Under the pieces are notes generated by a model. The model was not told the origin of the DNA. It saw only the letters and a program-made list of their open reading frames with translations, and searched no databases. From Flavobacteriales bacterium (lineage in GTDB: Bacteria > Bacteroidota > Bacteroidia > Flavobacteriales > TMED113), in assembly GCA_002718035.1 (NCBI GenBank), contig PBCX01000003.1, positions 100,035 to 164,034 on the forward strand: 64,000 bases of DNA. Reading direction: 5' to 3'. Made by a program: the position numbers and the translations under genes. Numbering within the stretch: the stretch's first letter is position 1; every line of letters starts with the position of its first letter. Shown here piece after piece: positions 26,849 to 35,167 of the stretch.

Positions 26849-28306
26849 ATGACTGAACTATTAACCATATTAGTATTAGTATTTTATTTTTCATTTTTAT
26901 ATCTAATATCTAAATGGACCAAAGGGAATGAAGATAATGATACTTTCTTTATAGGTAAGAGAAATTCTCCATGGTACATAGTTGCCTATGGCATGATTGG
27001 TGTCTCTTTATCTGGTATAACATTTTTATCTGTTCCAGGGTGGGTAAAAGCTAAAGAGTTTTATTATATGCAAATGGTTTTAGGTTTTGTTCCAGGCTAT
27101 TTTTTTGTTGCCTATGTACTTATGCCAATTTATTATAGAATGAAAGTTTATTCAATTTATGAGTATTTAAAGGATAGATTTGGTTATTTTTCTCATAAAT
27201 CAGGTGCTTTTTATTTTTTCTTATCTAGAACTTTAGGAGCTTCATTGAGATTGTTTTTAGTTGCTAAAGTTTTAGATATATTATTTTTCAATTCATTAAA
27301 CATTCCTTTCTTTGTCACTACTTTATTTACTATATTTTTAATTTGGCTTTATACTCATAAAGGTGGTATTAAAACAATTATTTGGACAGATACCTTACAG
27401 ACTACCTTTATGTTATTAACTGTACTCATATGTATTTATGTGATATTTAGGGATTTAGAGTACACCTCAGTTATTCAAAGTATTAATAAAAATCAACTTG
27501 ATTTAAATTTTTTTCTATTTGATAATTTTGACGATAGTAGAAACTTTTTCAGATACTTTTTTTCCGGTATGTTTATTTCAATTGCAATGACAGGTTTAGA
27601 TCAAGATATGATGCAAAAAAATTTATCATGTAAAAATATAAGAGAAGCTCAACGAAATATGATTTGGTTCAGTTTTGTTTTAGTTTTCGTTAACCTTTTA
27701 TTTTTATATTTAGGTTCTCTTTTATATGAATATGCATTTCTAAATAAAATTATTGCAGAAGGTGATGACTTATTTGTTGCTGTCATAAAAAGTGAAAAGC
27801 TAGGTATGTTTGTATTTATAACATTTCTTTTAGGCTTAATGAGTGCTGCATATTCGAGTGCTGACTCTGCTTTAACTTCATTAACAACATCTTTTTGTGT
27901 TGATTTTCTAGAAATGAAAAAAAATAACAGCAAGGAAAATAAGTTGAAAAGAAAAAAGGTTCATTTATTTATTTCTTTACTTTTATTTATAGTCATTCTT
28001 ATGGTTAACTATTTAAATAATGATAATATCATTTCTACATTATTCACTTTAGCTTCATATACATATGGTCCGTTACTAGGTTTATTTTTCTTTGGTATTT
28101 TTACAAAAAGATATATATATGATAATTATACTCCATATATTGTTGTTATCGCTCCTCTGTTAACGTTTATGCTAAGCGTTTATGATGAATTTTTAATAAA
28201 TTTTAATTTTGGTTATGAATTACTGGCAGTAAATGGTTTAATTACATTTACAGGTCTACTACTCATTAGTAGGTCTAAGTCCGACCTTTTTGATTCAAAA
28301 GGTTAG
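26849..28306 (+). CDS. Sodium:solute symporter (SSS family)
   Basis: A 485-residue transporter with about 13 hydrophobic helices. Family features are 'FFIGKRNSPWYIVAYGMIGVSLSGITFLSVPG' like sequence over residues 30-62 (here recognised by FFIGKRNSPW and SLSGITFLSVPG), 'MAMTGLDQDMMQK' style sodium-site segment near 245-257, and 'GLMSAAYSSADSALTSL' near 328-344. It would use the sodium gradient to import a small solute, consistent with a marine organism that also has NhaC. The substrate is not predictable; Flavobacteriales have many such paralogues. The last 32 bases overlap the convergent ICMT-like gene. Confidence 0.9.
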   Translation: MTELLTILVLVFYFSFLYLISKWTKGNEDNDTFFIGKRNSPWYIVAYGMIGVSLSGITFLSVPGWVKAKEFYYMQMVLGFVPGYFFVAYVLMPIYYRMKVYSIYEYLKDRFGYFSHKSGAFYFFLSRTLGASLRLFLVAKVLDILFFNSLNIPFFVTTLFTIFLIWLYTHKGGIKTIIWTDTLQTTFMLLTVLICIYVIFRDLEYTSVIQSINKNQLDLNFFLFDNFDDSRNFFRYFFSGMFISIAMTGLDQDMMQKNLSCKNIREAQRNMIWFSFVLVFVNLLFLYLGSLLYEYAFLNKIIAEGDDLFVAVIKSEKLGMFVFITFLLGLMSAAYSSADSALTSLTTSFCVDFLEMKKNNSKENKLKRKKVHLFISLLLFIVILMVNYLNNDNIISTLFTLASYTYGPLLGLFFFGIFTKRYIYDNYTPYIVVIAPLLTFMLSVYDEFLINFNFGYELLAVNGLITFTGLLLISRSKSDLFDSKG

Positions 28307-28991
28307 TATTTCTTTTAATTGCTCGTAAAATAATTGTAACTGTTATGGTTATTACTAAGATAGTCAACCATTTTCTATCAATTAAATTATTTGAATTAAG
28401 TTTTAAATTGATTAATGTACTGATGTAAAAAAAGGAAAATATAGTTGCTAATAAAGATGAATATTCTCTTTTCAATATAGTTTTTATTGACAACGAATAT
28501 TTATCACTTTTATATTTTTTAAATGAAGGAAAAAATCCAGGTGTTCTCTTTTTCCATTCTATAAAAGAATTTCCAAATTTTTTGAAAAGAAATTTTTCTT
28601 CTGTTTTTATAATTTTTCCGTAATAAAAAAAGAAAAAAAAACTCAATAAAATCGTAAAAAAAGTATTTAAGGAAAAAATTGAAATACCTAGCCAAATCAA
28701 ATAATTTCCAAAGTACAATGGGTTTCTGGTTATTGAATAAATTCCTTTTGTATTTATTTTTTTAGCAATTTGCTTCGATCTATTTCTTCCAGATGTTCCT
28801 CCGGGAGTTTTTCCAACAGTGTAAAATCTGATTAATAATCCAAAAAAACTTATGATAATTGATATAATATTATTTGTTACAATTGTTTTGTTAGAAAAAG
28901 AAGAGTAATCTGTTTTCCAAATAAATGGAATTACCAATAAAAACAATAAAATTGGAATTTGTCCTCTGTATTTAAATAAAAAATCACCCAT
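28275..28991 (-). CDS. Isoprenylcysteine carboxyl methyltransferase-like integral membrane protein
   Basis: A 238-residue membrane protein with about five to six helices. The core 'GIYSITRNPLYFGNYLIWLG' (about residues 90-109) followed by a Glu-containing 'TEEKFLFKKFG' segment is the SAM-binding signature shared by ICMT and phospholipid methyltransferase (PEMT) families. Likely substrates are lipids or membrane-associated small molecules. Flavobacterial homologues exist but none is characterised to my knowledge. It overlaps the convergent symporter gene by 32 bases, the longest convergent overlap of the window, and its start is 17 bases from the divergent secreted-protein gene. Confidence 0.82.
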   Translation of the reverse strand: MGDFLFKYRGQIPILLFLLVIPFIWKTDYSSFSNKTIVTNNIISIIISFFGLLIRFYTVGKTPGGTSGRNRSKQIAKKINTKGIYSITRNPLYFGNYLIWLGISIFSLNTFFTILLSFFFFFYYGKIIKTEEKFLFKKFGNSFIEWKKRTPGFFPSFKKYKSDKYSLSIKTILKREYSSLLATIFSFFYISTLINLKLNSNNLIDRKWLTILVITITVTIILRAIKRNTNLLNQKGRT

Positions 28992-29008
28992 TTTTTTAAA
29001 TTTATATT

Positions 29009-29602
29009 ATGAAAATTATATTTACTTTTTTCCTTCTCTCACTTTTTTCTTTTTCCCAATCATTAAATTACGATTATTCAGTTACATTTGGCAATCACGT
29101 TATTGCAATTAATGAAATTAATTACGATTTTCAAGAAGGTGATTTGATAGGATGTTTTTTTATTAATTCAATTGGAGATCTACAATGTTGTGGATCTGTT
29201 TCTTATGACAATGAAGAGGTGGTATATATTTCAGTATGGCCTGATGATCCATTTACACCATATCAAGAAGGCTTTTTTGATGGAGATCAAATTATTTTGT
29301 CTTTTTTTTTATGTAATAATGAAGAATATATATCATCATATGGTTCATTGTATTTTAATGATACCCTGAGCTCTTTAAATCAAGATGAAATTTCGTTTGT
29401 CACTAACGGATTAAGTATTTTTGAAGTTTTTATCTATGAACCTCCAAATTGTGATTCATATTTAATAAACCAGAAAATCGATAAAAAAAAAATCAAAACA
29501 CTTAATTTTTTAGGTCAGATATTTGATTCTAGTTATATAAATTTTCCATTTTTTGTTTTATATGATGATGGTACTGTTGAAAAAAAGTTTTTTTTTAGAT
29601 AA
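29009..29602 (+). CDS. Small secreted protein with T9SS-like C-terminal tail
   Basis: A 197-residue protein with a signal peptide (1-18, ending SFS-QS). The mature part is rich in Asp, Tyr, Phe and Ser, with a Cys pair in GDLQCCG near 53-59 and single Cys residues in 'GCFF', 'FLCNN' and 'PNCDSY', suggesting disulfides. The last 35 residues ('KTLNFLGQIFDSS...FVLYDDGTVEKKFFFR') resemble the short sorting tails of marine Flavobacteriales, in which a 'DLLGR' strand is followed by a 'YxDGTVEK' strand. The middle matches nothing I recognise. Function unknown; probably exported and perhaps surface-attached. Confidence 0.7.
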   Translation: MKIIFTFFLLSLFSFSQSLNYDYSVTFGNHVIAINEINYDFQEGDLIGCFFINSIGDLQCCGSVSYDNEEVVYISVWPDDPFTPYQEGFFDGDQIILSFFLCNNEEYISSYGSLYFNDTLSSLNQDEISFVTNGLSIFEVFIYEPPNCDSYLINQKIDKKKIKTLNFLGQIFDSSYINFPFFVLYDDGTVEKKFFFR

Positions 29603-29682
29603 AAAAACTCCAATTAATATCTGATAATTAAATTATATTTCATTATATTCACAGAGAATAATAACTAAAAAAATTAAAGATT

Positions 29683-29877
29683 ATGGGATATTCACATAAA
29701 AATAGTAAAGGAGTAACTTACTATTTACACTCAAAAGATGTAACTCTTAGAGGAGGAAGAAATCAAACAATTTATTATTTTGCTAGAGATGAAAGATCTA
29801 ATTCATGCGATCTTCCAGCAGGCAAACAAGTTGTTGAAAGTTCAAGAACTGGACTTCCTCTAGTTAAAAAAGCGTAA
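29683..29877 (+). CDS. Small conserved protein MGYSHKNSKG family (64 aa)
   Basis: A 64-residue basic protein beginning MGYSHKNSKGVTYYLHSKDV, then LRGGRNQTIYYFARD, and ending RTGLPLVKKA. The same pattern (His/Lys start, LxGGRxQxIYYF, RTGLPxLKK) recurs in small uncharacterised proteins from several bacterial phyla, so it is a real conserved gene. It has no signal peptide or membrane helix. The abundance of basic and aromatic residues would suit nucleic-acid binding, but that is a guess. It stands alone as a single-gene unit with the only strong intrinsic terminator of this window 16 bases downstream, suggesting high, independent expression. Confidence 0.85.
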   Translation: MGYSHKNSKGVTYYLHSKDVTLRGGRNQTIYYFARDERSNSCDLPAGKQVVESSRTGLPLVKKA

Positions 29878-29893
29878 GTTTAATCTTATGTAT

Positions 29894-29927
29894 AAAAAGG
29901 GGGACTTTTATAGTCCCCCTTTTTTTT
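29894..29927 (+). terminator. Rho-independent terminator after the 64-residue gene
   Basis: GGGGGACT (29899-29906), loop TTTAT and AGTCCCCC (29912-29919) form an 8-bp GC-rich stem followed by eight T residues; an A-run on the left makes it usable from the minus strand too, so it can also stop transcripts of the M16 pair. Confidence 0.93.
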
Positions 29928-29944
29928 GCTTAAATTATTTTTAA

Positions 29945-32395
29945 TTAGTTGAAATTAGAATCTTCTATTCCTTTATCAATTATAACCTCTGTTAAATTTG
30001 ACTTGACTATTTGAGTACCTTGAGGGGAAGTAATAGACATTTTTATGTTTTGAGGAAAAATTAATTCTTCAAATTTAGTGTAGTTGTTGTACTCAATTAT
30101 GTTTTGCATTCCATCTTTCTCAAATATTTCTTTAACTAGTTGACCACTTGAAATTTCAAAATACATAGTTTTTTCTTCACCAATTTTGTTAGTTCTAATA
30201 ACTTTATATGAGTCACTGCCGTTAATTGGTTCAATTTCTATAAGTTTAAATGTGTGTTCCAATTCATTTCTTGAAAGGATTGGGAAAAGTAAAAATTCTT
30301 CAATTCGTTTGTTTAAATCTTCACCTTTTAACTCTTTTTCCCCTTGCATACCAGATGTTGAACCTGTTTCTCCATTGAATTTCATTCCTTGTATCTCTCC
30401 AATCATTTTTGCTTTCATACTCATATAAAATAAATTTGGTTTTTTATAACCTTGTTCCAAATTAATTTTCATTGGCGCACCTTGAATTTCAATATTGGAG
30501 ATTAACTTTACATTATTCCACTTTGTCATGTGATTTTTTCCACCTTGAGCTTCAATATTTTTTTCTATAATATCTTCTATTGTTGTACCATCATTTATTT
30601 TTTTACTTTTAATATTAATAACATCTCCGATATAATTATAAAAAGTTATTTTTTTATTAAAATCAAATTTTTCTAATTTTTTTGCAATTTTTTTATTTCC
30701 AACAACAATTATATTACAATTGTCAGGTTTCATATATTTTTTAGCAACTTCATAAATATTCTTTACAGAAATGCTATTAAGTTTTTTTAAATAATTTTTA
30801 TAATAGTCTTTACTTAAATCATTCATTTTAATATTTAATGCTAATTGAGCAACTCTAAATGGGCTTTCAAGTGATCTTGAAAAACTACCGGTCATGTAAT
30901 TTTTAATAACATTTAGTTCTTTGGATGTTACTAATTCTTTATTCATTCTGTCAATTTCATATAAAAATTCAACAATCGAACTATCAGTTACTTCATTCCT
31001 TACATCAGCATAAGCAGTAAAATCTCCAACATATTTATCAGATTTTATAGATGACCTTGCTCCATATGTAAAAGCTTTATCCTCTCTTAAATTTTGCATT
31101 AATCTACCAGAAAAAACACCTCCTCCTAGAATACTATTCATTACCTTACATGCAATATAATCTTCTGATCCAGGTTTTAGGTTGATAGGGTAGGTTACCT
31201 TGATTGTAGATTGAACTGCTCCTTCTTTATGAACAAATGCTAATTGATTATTTTTTGGTGGCGAGCATTCAACTAGTGGATACGTTACAACCTTTTTTTT
31301 CTTCCATTTTTTGAAATATTTATCACAGATTTCTTTTGCTTCATCAACATTGATATCGCCGACAATTACAAGGTATGATATATTTGGTCTAAAGTATTTA
31401 GAGTAAAGATTTTTTACATCATTTAAATTAATATTATTTAATGTCTTTTCTGTAATTAACTCACCGTAAGGGTGGTTTTTACCATAGTTTAGTAAATTAC
31501 TAATGTTGTTCGAGATTGCTCCTGGGTTACTTTTTTGGCTCTCTAATCCTGATAATAGTTGTTTTTTTGCTTTATTAAATTCTTCTGAAGAAAAAACAGG
31601 ATTTTTTATTACATCATTAATTAGTTCAAGTAAAACTTTTTGATGCTTTTTTAATGCTGAAGCAAACAGACCGTCTAAACCATTATAGTTAATTGTCGCA
31701 CCAATGTAGTCTGTAATCTCATTTATTTCAGTTTTAGTCTTAGTTTTTGTGCCACTACCCATCATCATTGATAGCATGTCTTTTATTCCAACTTTTTCGT
31801 TTTCTAAAAATGGAGAGTAGTCAGGAACTAAATAAAATGAAACAACTGGTTTTTTATGATTCTCAACCAAGATAACTTCAAGGCCATTTTTTAACTTGAA
31901 TTCTTGATAATCACCAATTTTTATTTCCGGTGCTTTTCCAGCTTGAGGAGGTTTGCTTCTAAAACCATGTAATTTTTCCCATTGGTTTTTCCCAATTAGA
32001 ATATCAGAAGAAATTGTATTTATTTTTTTCGAAATTAATTCTAGATATTCATAGTTTCTTTTCTTCTTATATGATTCATTTTTGATTAATTCTGATAATT
32101 TGATTAAGTCTTCATTATTTATTTTTTTTGAAAGATAAATATCTGAGGACCAGTCCGTTTGAAAGCTAAAACCTTTTATATATGAATTTATTCCTTTTTC
32201 AATACATACCCAACCCTCAGTTTTAAAATCTTTTATATATTCATATTTTCTACTGTTACTTTTTTTTACTTTCTTTTTTTCAACAAATTGTAAACAAGAT
32301 TTAATTTCTTCTAAAGTAGATCCTAATTTTTCTTGTTTATCTTGTGAGTAAGTATTTAAACATATAAAGCTTAAAATTAGTATAAATTTTTTCAT
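29945..32395 (-). CDS. Insulinase-family M16 peptidase, non-catalytic partner with extra domains
   Basis: An 816-residue exported protein with a signal peptide (1-17). Residues 18-145 are an extra, unrecognised Lys/Glu-rich region. Residues 155-580 are two M16 domains typical of Flavobacteriia ('RSKPPQAGKAPEIKIG', 'FKLKNGLEVILVENHKKP', 'GVFSGRLMQNLREDKAFTYGARS'). At the place of the zinc motif HxxEH the sequence reads DMLSMMMGSGT, so the metal site is missing and this is the inactive half of a heterodimer whose active half is the next gene upstream. Residues 600-816 ('NIEAQGGKNHMTKWNNVKLIS...') resemble a LolA/DUF4292-like lipoprotein-binding beta fold. Nine bases separate it from the active subunit gene. 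Confidence 0.88.
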   Translation of the reverse strand: MKKFILILSFICLNTYSQDKQEKLGSTLEEIKSCLQFVEKKKVKKSNSRKYEYIKDFKTEGWVCIEKGINSYIKGFSFQTDWSSDIYLSKKINNEDLIKLSELIKNESYKKKRNYEYLELISKKINTISSDILIGKNQWEKLHGFRSKPPQAGKAPEIKIGDYQEFKLKNGLEVILVENHKKPVVSFYLVPDYSPFLENEKVGIKDMLSMMMGSGTKTKTKTEINEITDYIGATINYNGLDGLFASALKKHQKVLLELINDVIKNPVFSSEEFNKAKKQLLSGLESQKSNPGAISNNISNLLNYGKNHPYGELITEKTLNNINLNDVKNLYSKYFRPNISYLVIVGDINVDEAKEICDKYFKKWKKKKVVTYPLVECSPPKNNQLAFVHKEGAVQSTIKVTYPINLKPGSEDYIACKVMNSILGGGVFSGRLMQNLREDKAFTYGARSSIKSDKYVGDFTAYADVRNEVTDSSIVEFLYEIDRMNKELVTSKELNVIKNYMTGSFSRSLESPFRVAQLALNIKMNDLSKDYYKNYLKKLNSISVKNIYEVAKKYMKPDNCNIIVVGNKKIAKKLEKFDFNKKITFYNYIGDVINIKSKKINDGTTIEDIIEKNIEAQGGKNHMTKWNNVKLISNIEIQGAPMKINLEQGYKKPNLFYMSMKAKMIGEIQGMKFNGETGSTSGMQGEKELKGEDLNKRIEEFLLFPILSRNELEHTFKLIEIEPINGSDSYKVIRTNKIGEEKTMYFEISSGQLVKEIFEKDGMQNIIEYNNYTKFEELIFPQNIKMSITSPQGTQIVKSNLTEVIIDKGIEDSNFN

Positions 32396-32404
32396 GATAT
32401 TTTT

Positions 32405-33712
32405 TTATTTTTTTGGTAAATAATAGAGAGTTACTCGGTTTTGTTTATTATAATATTTTTTGGCAGCATTCATTATATCTTCTTTTGTAACTGCTAAATA
32501 TCTATTTATTTCTTCATTAATTAAATTTGTATTTTTATAAAATAAATAATAATTAGCTAGACTTTCAGCTATGCCATCCATTCTTGAGTTAGAGTTGACA
32601 AAGTCACTTTCAATTTGATTTCTAACTTTTTCTAATTCTCTATCTGTAATGAATTCTGATTTTAGTTTGTTGTATTCTTTATTCATTATGTTTTCTATTT
32701 CTTCAGGATTTTCTCCAGAATTCGCCATTGCAAAAGCAATTGTTAAACCTGGGTCTTCTAAATTAAAAGTAAATGCACCAGCATAGACGCACTTTTGACT
32801 TTTTTCTACTAATTCTTTATGTAATCTTGAACTTTTACCATCTGACAATATTTTATTTAACATATCAACAGCGTAAAAATCTTTAGATCCCTGAGCAGGA
32901 ATATGATAACCATGAATTATTGCATCTAATTGAATATTGTCAAATATAGTATCTCTAATTTCTCTATTTTTTTCTGGTTCTATTGTATTTGGCCTTGGTA
33001 TATCATGTTTACTTTTAGGAATGTTTGAAAAATATTTATTTACTAATAATTTGGTTTCTTCAATATTAATATCTCCTGCGATTGACAAAACTGCATTATT
33101 TGGAGCATAAAATGTTTTGTAGAAATCCATAAATTCTTTTTCAGTAGCAGCATTGAGATGTTCCATTGAACCAATTACAGTCCATCTATAAGGATGTTTA
33201 ATGTATGCTCTTTTCATCATTTCTCCGATCATAGTTCCGTAAGGTTGGTTATCAACTCTTTGTCTTTTTTCTTCTTTAACAACTTCTCTTTGTGTTTCTA
33301 TCCCTATTGGTTCGACTTTCGCGTGTAACATTCTTTCAGATTCAAGCCATAATCCAAGATCTAGTTGATTTGATGGAAGTACTTCATGGTAATAAGTTTT
33401 ATCATTTGATGTATATGCATTATTTGAACCTCCAGAGTTTTCAATATAATCATCAAATTCACCCCTTGAAATATTTTCGGAACCTTCGAATAGTAGATGT
33501 TCAAAGAAATGAGCCATTCCTGTTCTTTCTGGGTTTTCATTTTTTGAGCCAACATGGTACATTACAGAAATAGCAACAATAGGAGTTGAATTATCCTCAT
33601 GTAAAATAACATGCAATCCATTATTTAATGTAAATTCTGTGAATTCAATTGGCTTTACTTGAGAGAATGCAAAAGAAAAAGTAAATAAAAAGATAAAAGT
33701 GTAAAATTTCAT
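32405..33712 (-). CDS. Insulinase-family M16 zinc peptidase, catalytic subunit
   Basis: A 435-residue exported M16 peptidase with a signal peptide (1-18, AFSQ). The inverted zinc motif HFFEH is at 68-72 with the third Glu ligand expected in the helix about 70-76 residues later ('EVVKEEKRQR' region), so the metal site is intact. The C-terminal half contains 'SRLHKELVEKSQ' and the usual second M16 domain. It probably degrades peptides in the periplasm together with the non-catalytic partner encoded 9 bases downstream. A promoter with both Bacteroidota elements lies upstream (33750-33782). Confidence 0.92.
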   Translation of the reverse strand: MKFYTFIFLFTFSFAFSQVKPIEFTEFTLNNGLHVILHEDNSTPIVAISVMYHVGSKNENPERTGMAHFFEHLLFEGSENISRGEFDDYIENSGGSNNAYTSNDKTYYHEVLPSNQLDLGLWLESERMLHAKVEPIGIETQREVVKEEKRQRVDNQPYGTMIGEMMKRAYIKHPYRWTVIGSMEHLNAATEKEFMDFYKTFYAPNNAVLSIAGDINIEETKLLVNKYFSNIPKSKHDIPRPNTIEPEKNREIRDTIFDNIQLDAIIHGYHIPAQGSKDFYAVDMLNKILSDGKSSRLHKELVEKSQKCVYAGAFTFNLEDPGLTIAFAMANSGENPEEIENIMNKEYNKLKSEFITDRELEKVRNQIESDFVNSNSRMDGIAESLANYYLFYKNTNLINEEINRYLAVTKEDIMNAAKKYYNKQNRVTLYYLPKK

Positions 33713-33749
33713 AATTATTTCATTAAAATTAATCTGATAATTGAGAAAG

Positions 33750-33782
33750 CAAATATAAAAATATTATCGATATTTGTTTCAA
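33750..33782 (-). promoter_or_regulatory. Putative Bacteroidota promoter of the M16 peptidase operon
   Basis: On the minus strand TATATTTG (complement of 33750-33757) matches the -7 consensus TAnnTTTG, and TTG (complement of 33780-33782) lies 22 bases upstream, within the normal -33/-7 spacing range. The start codon is at 33712, giving a leader of about 30 bases. Confidence 0.5.
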
Positions 33783-33799
33783 CTTATTACTGTGTTATA

Positions 33800-35167
33800 A
33801 TGTCAAATAAAAGTTTTTCATTAAGTGGGATGCCAGATTTATCTTCAATTGAAGTTAAAAAAAGAGAATATGTTCTTAATGTTATGAAAAAAATATTTGA
33901 AAAATATGGCTTCCAACCTCTAGAAACTCCAGCAATTGAAAAAAGAGAAGTTTTAATTGGTAATTATGGCTCGGATGCTGATAAATTGGTTTATCAGTTA
34001 TTGAAAAGTGGAGATTTTTTATCTAAAGTAGATAGTCAACTTTTAAATTCTGATTATAATACTCTATCTTCTGTAATCAGTGATAAGGCCTTAAGATATG
34101 ATCTTACTATTCCTTTTGCAAGATATATTTCAAAAAATCAATCATCAATTAATTTTCCATACAAAAGATACCAAATGCAAAAAGTATGGAGAGCTGACCG
34201 ACCTCAAAAGGGTAGGCTAAGAGAGTTTACTCAATGTGATGCAGATATCATTGGAAGTGATTCACATTGGTTAGAGATAGATTTAATAAAAGTTTATGAT
34301 GAAGTTTTTTTTGATTTAGGTTTAGAGAATGTTATTTTAAAAATTAATAATAGAAAAATTCTAGAGGGATTGTTTAAGATATTTTCATCAGATTTAAAAT
34401 TTACAGAATTTTGTATTGCTTTAGATAAAATTGAAAAAAAAGGTAAGAATTACTTCATAGATTTTTTGAAAAAAAATAAAGTTTCTAAGAAAAATATTTT
34501 ATTATTTGAATTACTTCTCAAGCAAAGTATATCAATTAATGATTTAGATTCTTTTTTTTCAAAAAAAATTAAATCTAAAAATGATTTTATTGATCAGGGT
34601 GTTTCTGATACCATCGCTGTTTTTTCAAGATTAGGAAATTTAAAATGTTTAAAAATTGAGTTTGATTTATCATTAGCTAGGGGGTTAAACTATTATACTG
34701 GATTAATTTTTGAAGTTTTAAATAGTAAAGTTAGTATTGGCAGCATTGGAGGTGGTGGGAGATACGATAATTTAACATCAATATTTGGTAAAAATATTGG
34801 TAGTGGAGCAGGTATTTCATTTGGTTTAGAAAGAATCATTATTTGTTTAAATGAGCTAAATCTCTTTCCAAAATTTTTATATGATTCTCTAGATGTTCTT
34901 TTTGTAAATTTAGGTGACAAAGAAGCTATTTTGAGCCAAAATTATATTGACAAATTAAGGTCATTTAACTACAGTTGTGAACTATATCCTGATAATATTA
35001 AATTAAAAAAACAATTATCTTACGCAAATAAAAGAAATGTTAGGTACATAGCAATCATAGGCGAAGATGAATTAAAATCAAATAAAATTACCTTGAAGAA
35101 TATGTCTAACGGTGATCAACACAAACTTAACTTTAATGATTTAATAAATTTTTTTAAAAATGAATAA
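33800..35167 (+). CDS. hisS: Histidine-tRNA ligase
   Basis: A 455-residue class II aminoacyl-tRNA synthetase. HisRS motifs are clear: 'LRYDLTIPFARYIS' near 93-106, motif 2 'YQMQKVWRADRPQKGRLREFTQCD' spanning about 121-144 (shown by VWRADRPQKGRLREF), 'LARGLNYYTG' near 297-306 and motif 3 'GGGGRYDNLT...GISFGLERI'. The C-terminal anticodon-binding domain (about 365-455) is present. The length is normal for the flavobacterial form. The stop overlaps the start of hutH by 8 bases, so the two histidine genes are co-translated. Confidence 0.97.
   Translation: MSNKSFSLSGMPDLSSIEVKKREYVLNVMKKIFEKYGFQPLETPAIEKREVLIGNYGSDADKLVYQLLKSGDFLSKVDSQLLNSDYNTLSSVISDKALRYDLTIPFARYISKNQSSINFPYKRYQMQKVWRADRPQKGRLREFTQCDADIIGSDSHWLEIDLIKVYDEVFFDLGLENVILKINNRKILEGLFKIFSSDLKFTEFCIALDKIEKKGKNYFIDFLKKNKVSKKNILLFELLLKQSISINDLDSFFSKKIKSKNDFIDQGVSDTIAVFSRLGNLKCLKIEFDLSLARGLNYYTGLIFEVLNSKVSIGSIGGGGRYDNLTSIFGKNIGSGAGISFGLERIIICLNELNLFPKFLYDSLDVLFVNLGDKEAILSQNYIDKLRSFNYSCELYPDNIKLKKQLSYANKRNVRYIAIIGEDELKSNKITLKNMSNGDQHKLNFNDLINFFKNE

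Noticed and set aside
26791-26868. Longer RecR beginning at 26868
   Set aside because: The extra 26 residues are not RecR-like and would overlap the divergent symporter start; the ATG at 26790 gives the standard N-terminus.
29815-29850. The LPAGKQ-like stretch in the 64-residue protein as a dispersed repeat insertion
   Set aside because: The surrounding frame continues with the conserved RTGLPxxKK end and no matching DNA repeat occurs elsewhere in the window.
33292-33573. Reading frames on both strands inside the M16 catalytic gene
   Set aside because: Out-of-frame shadows of a gene with an intact HFFEH zinc site.
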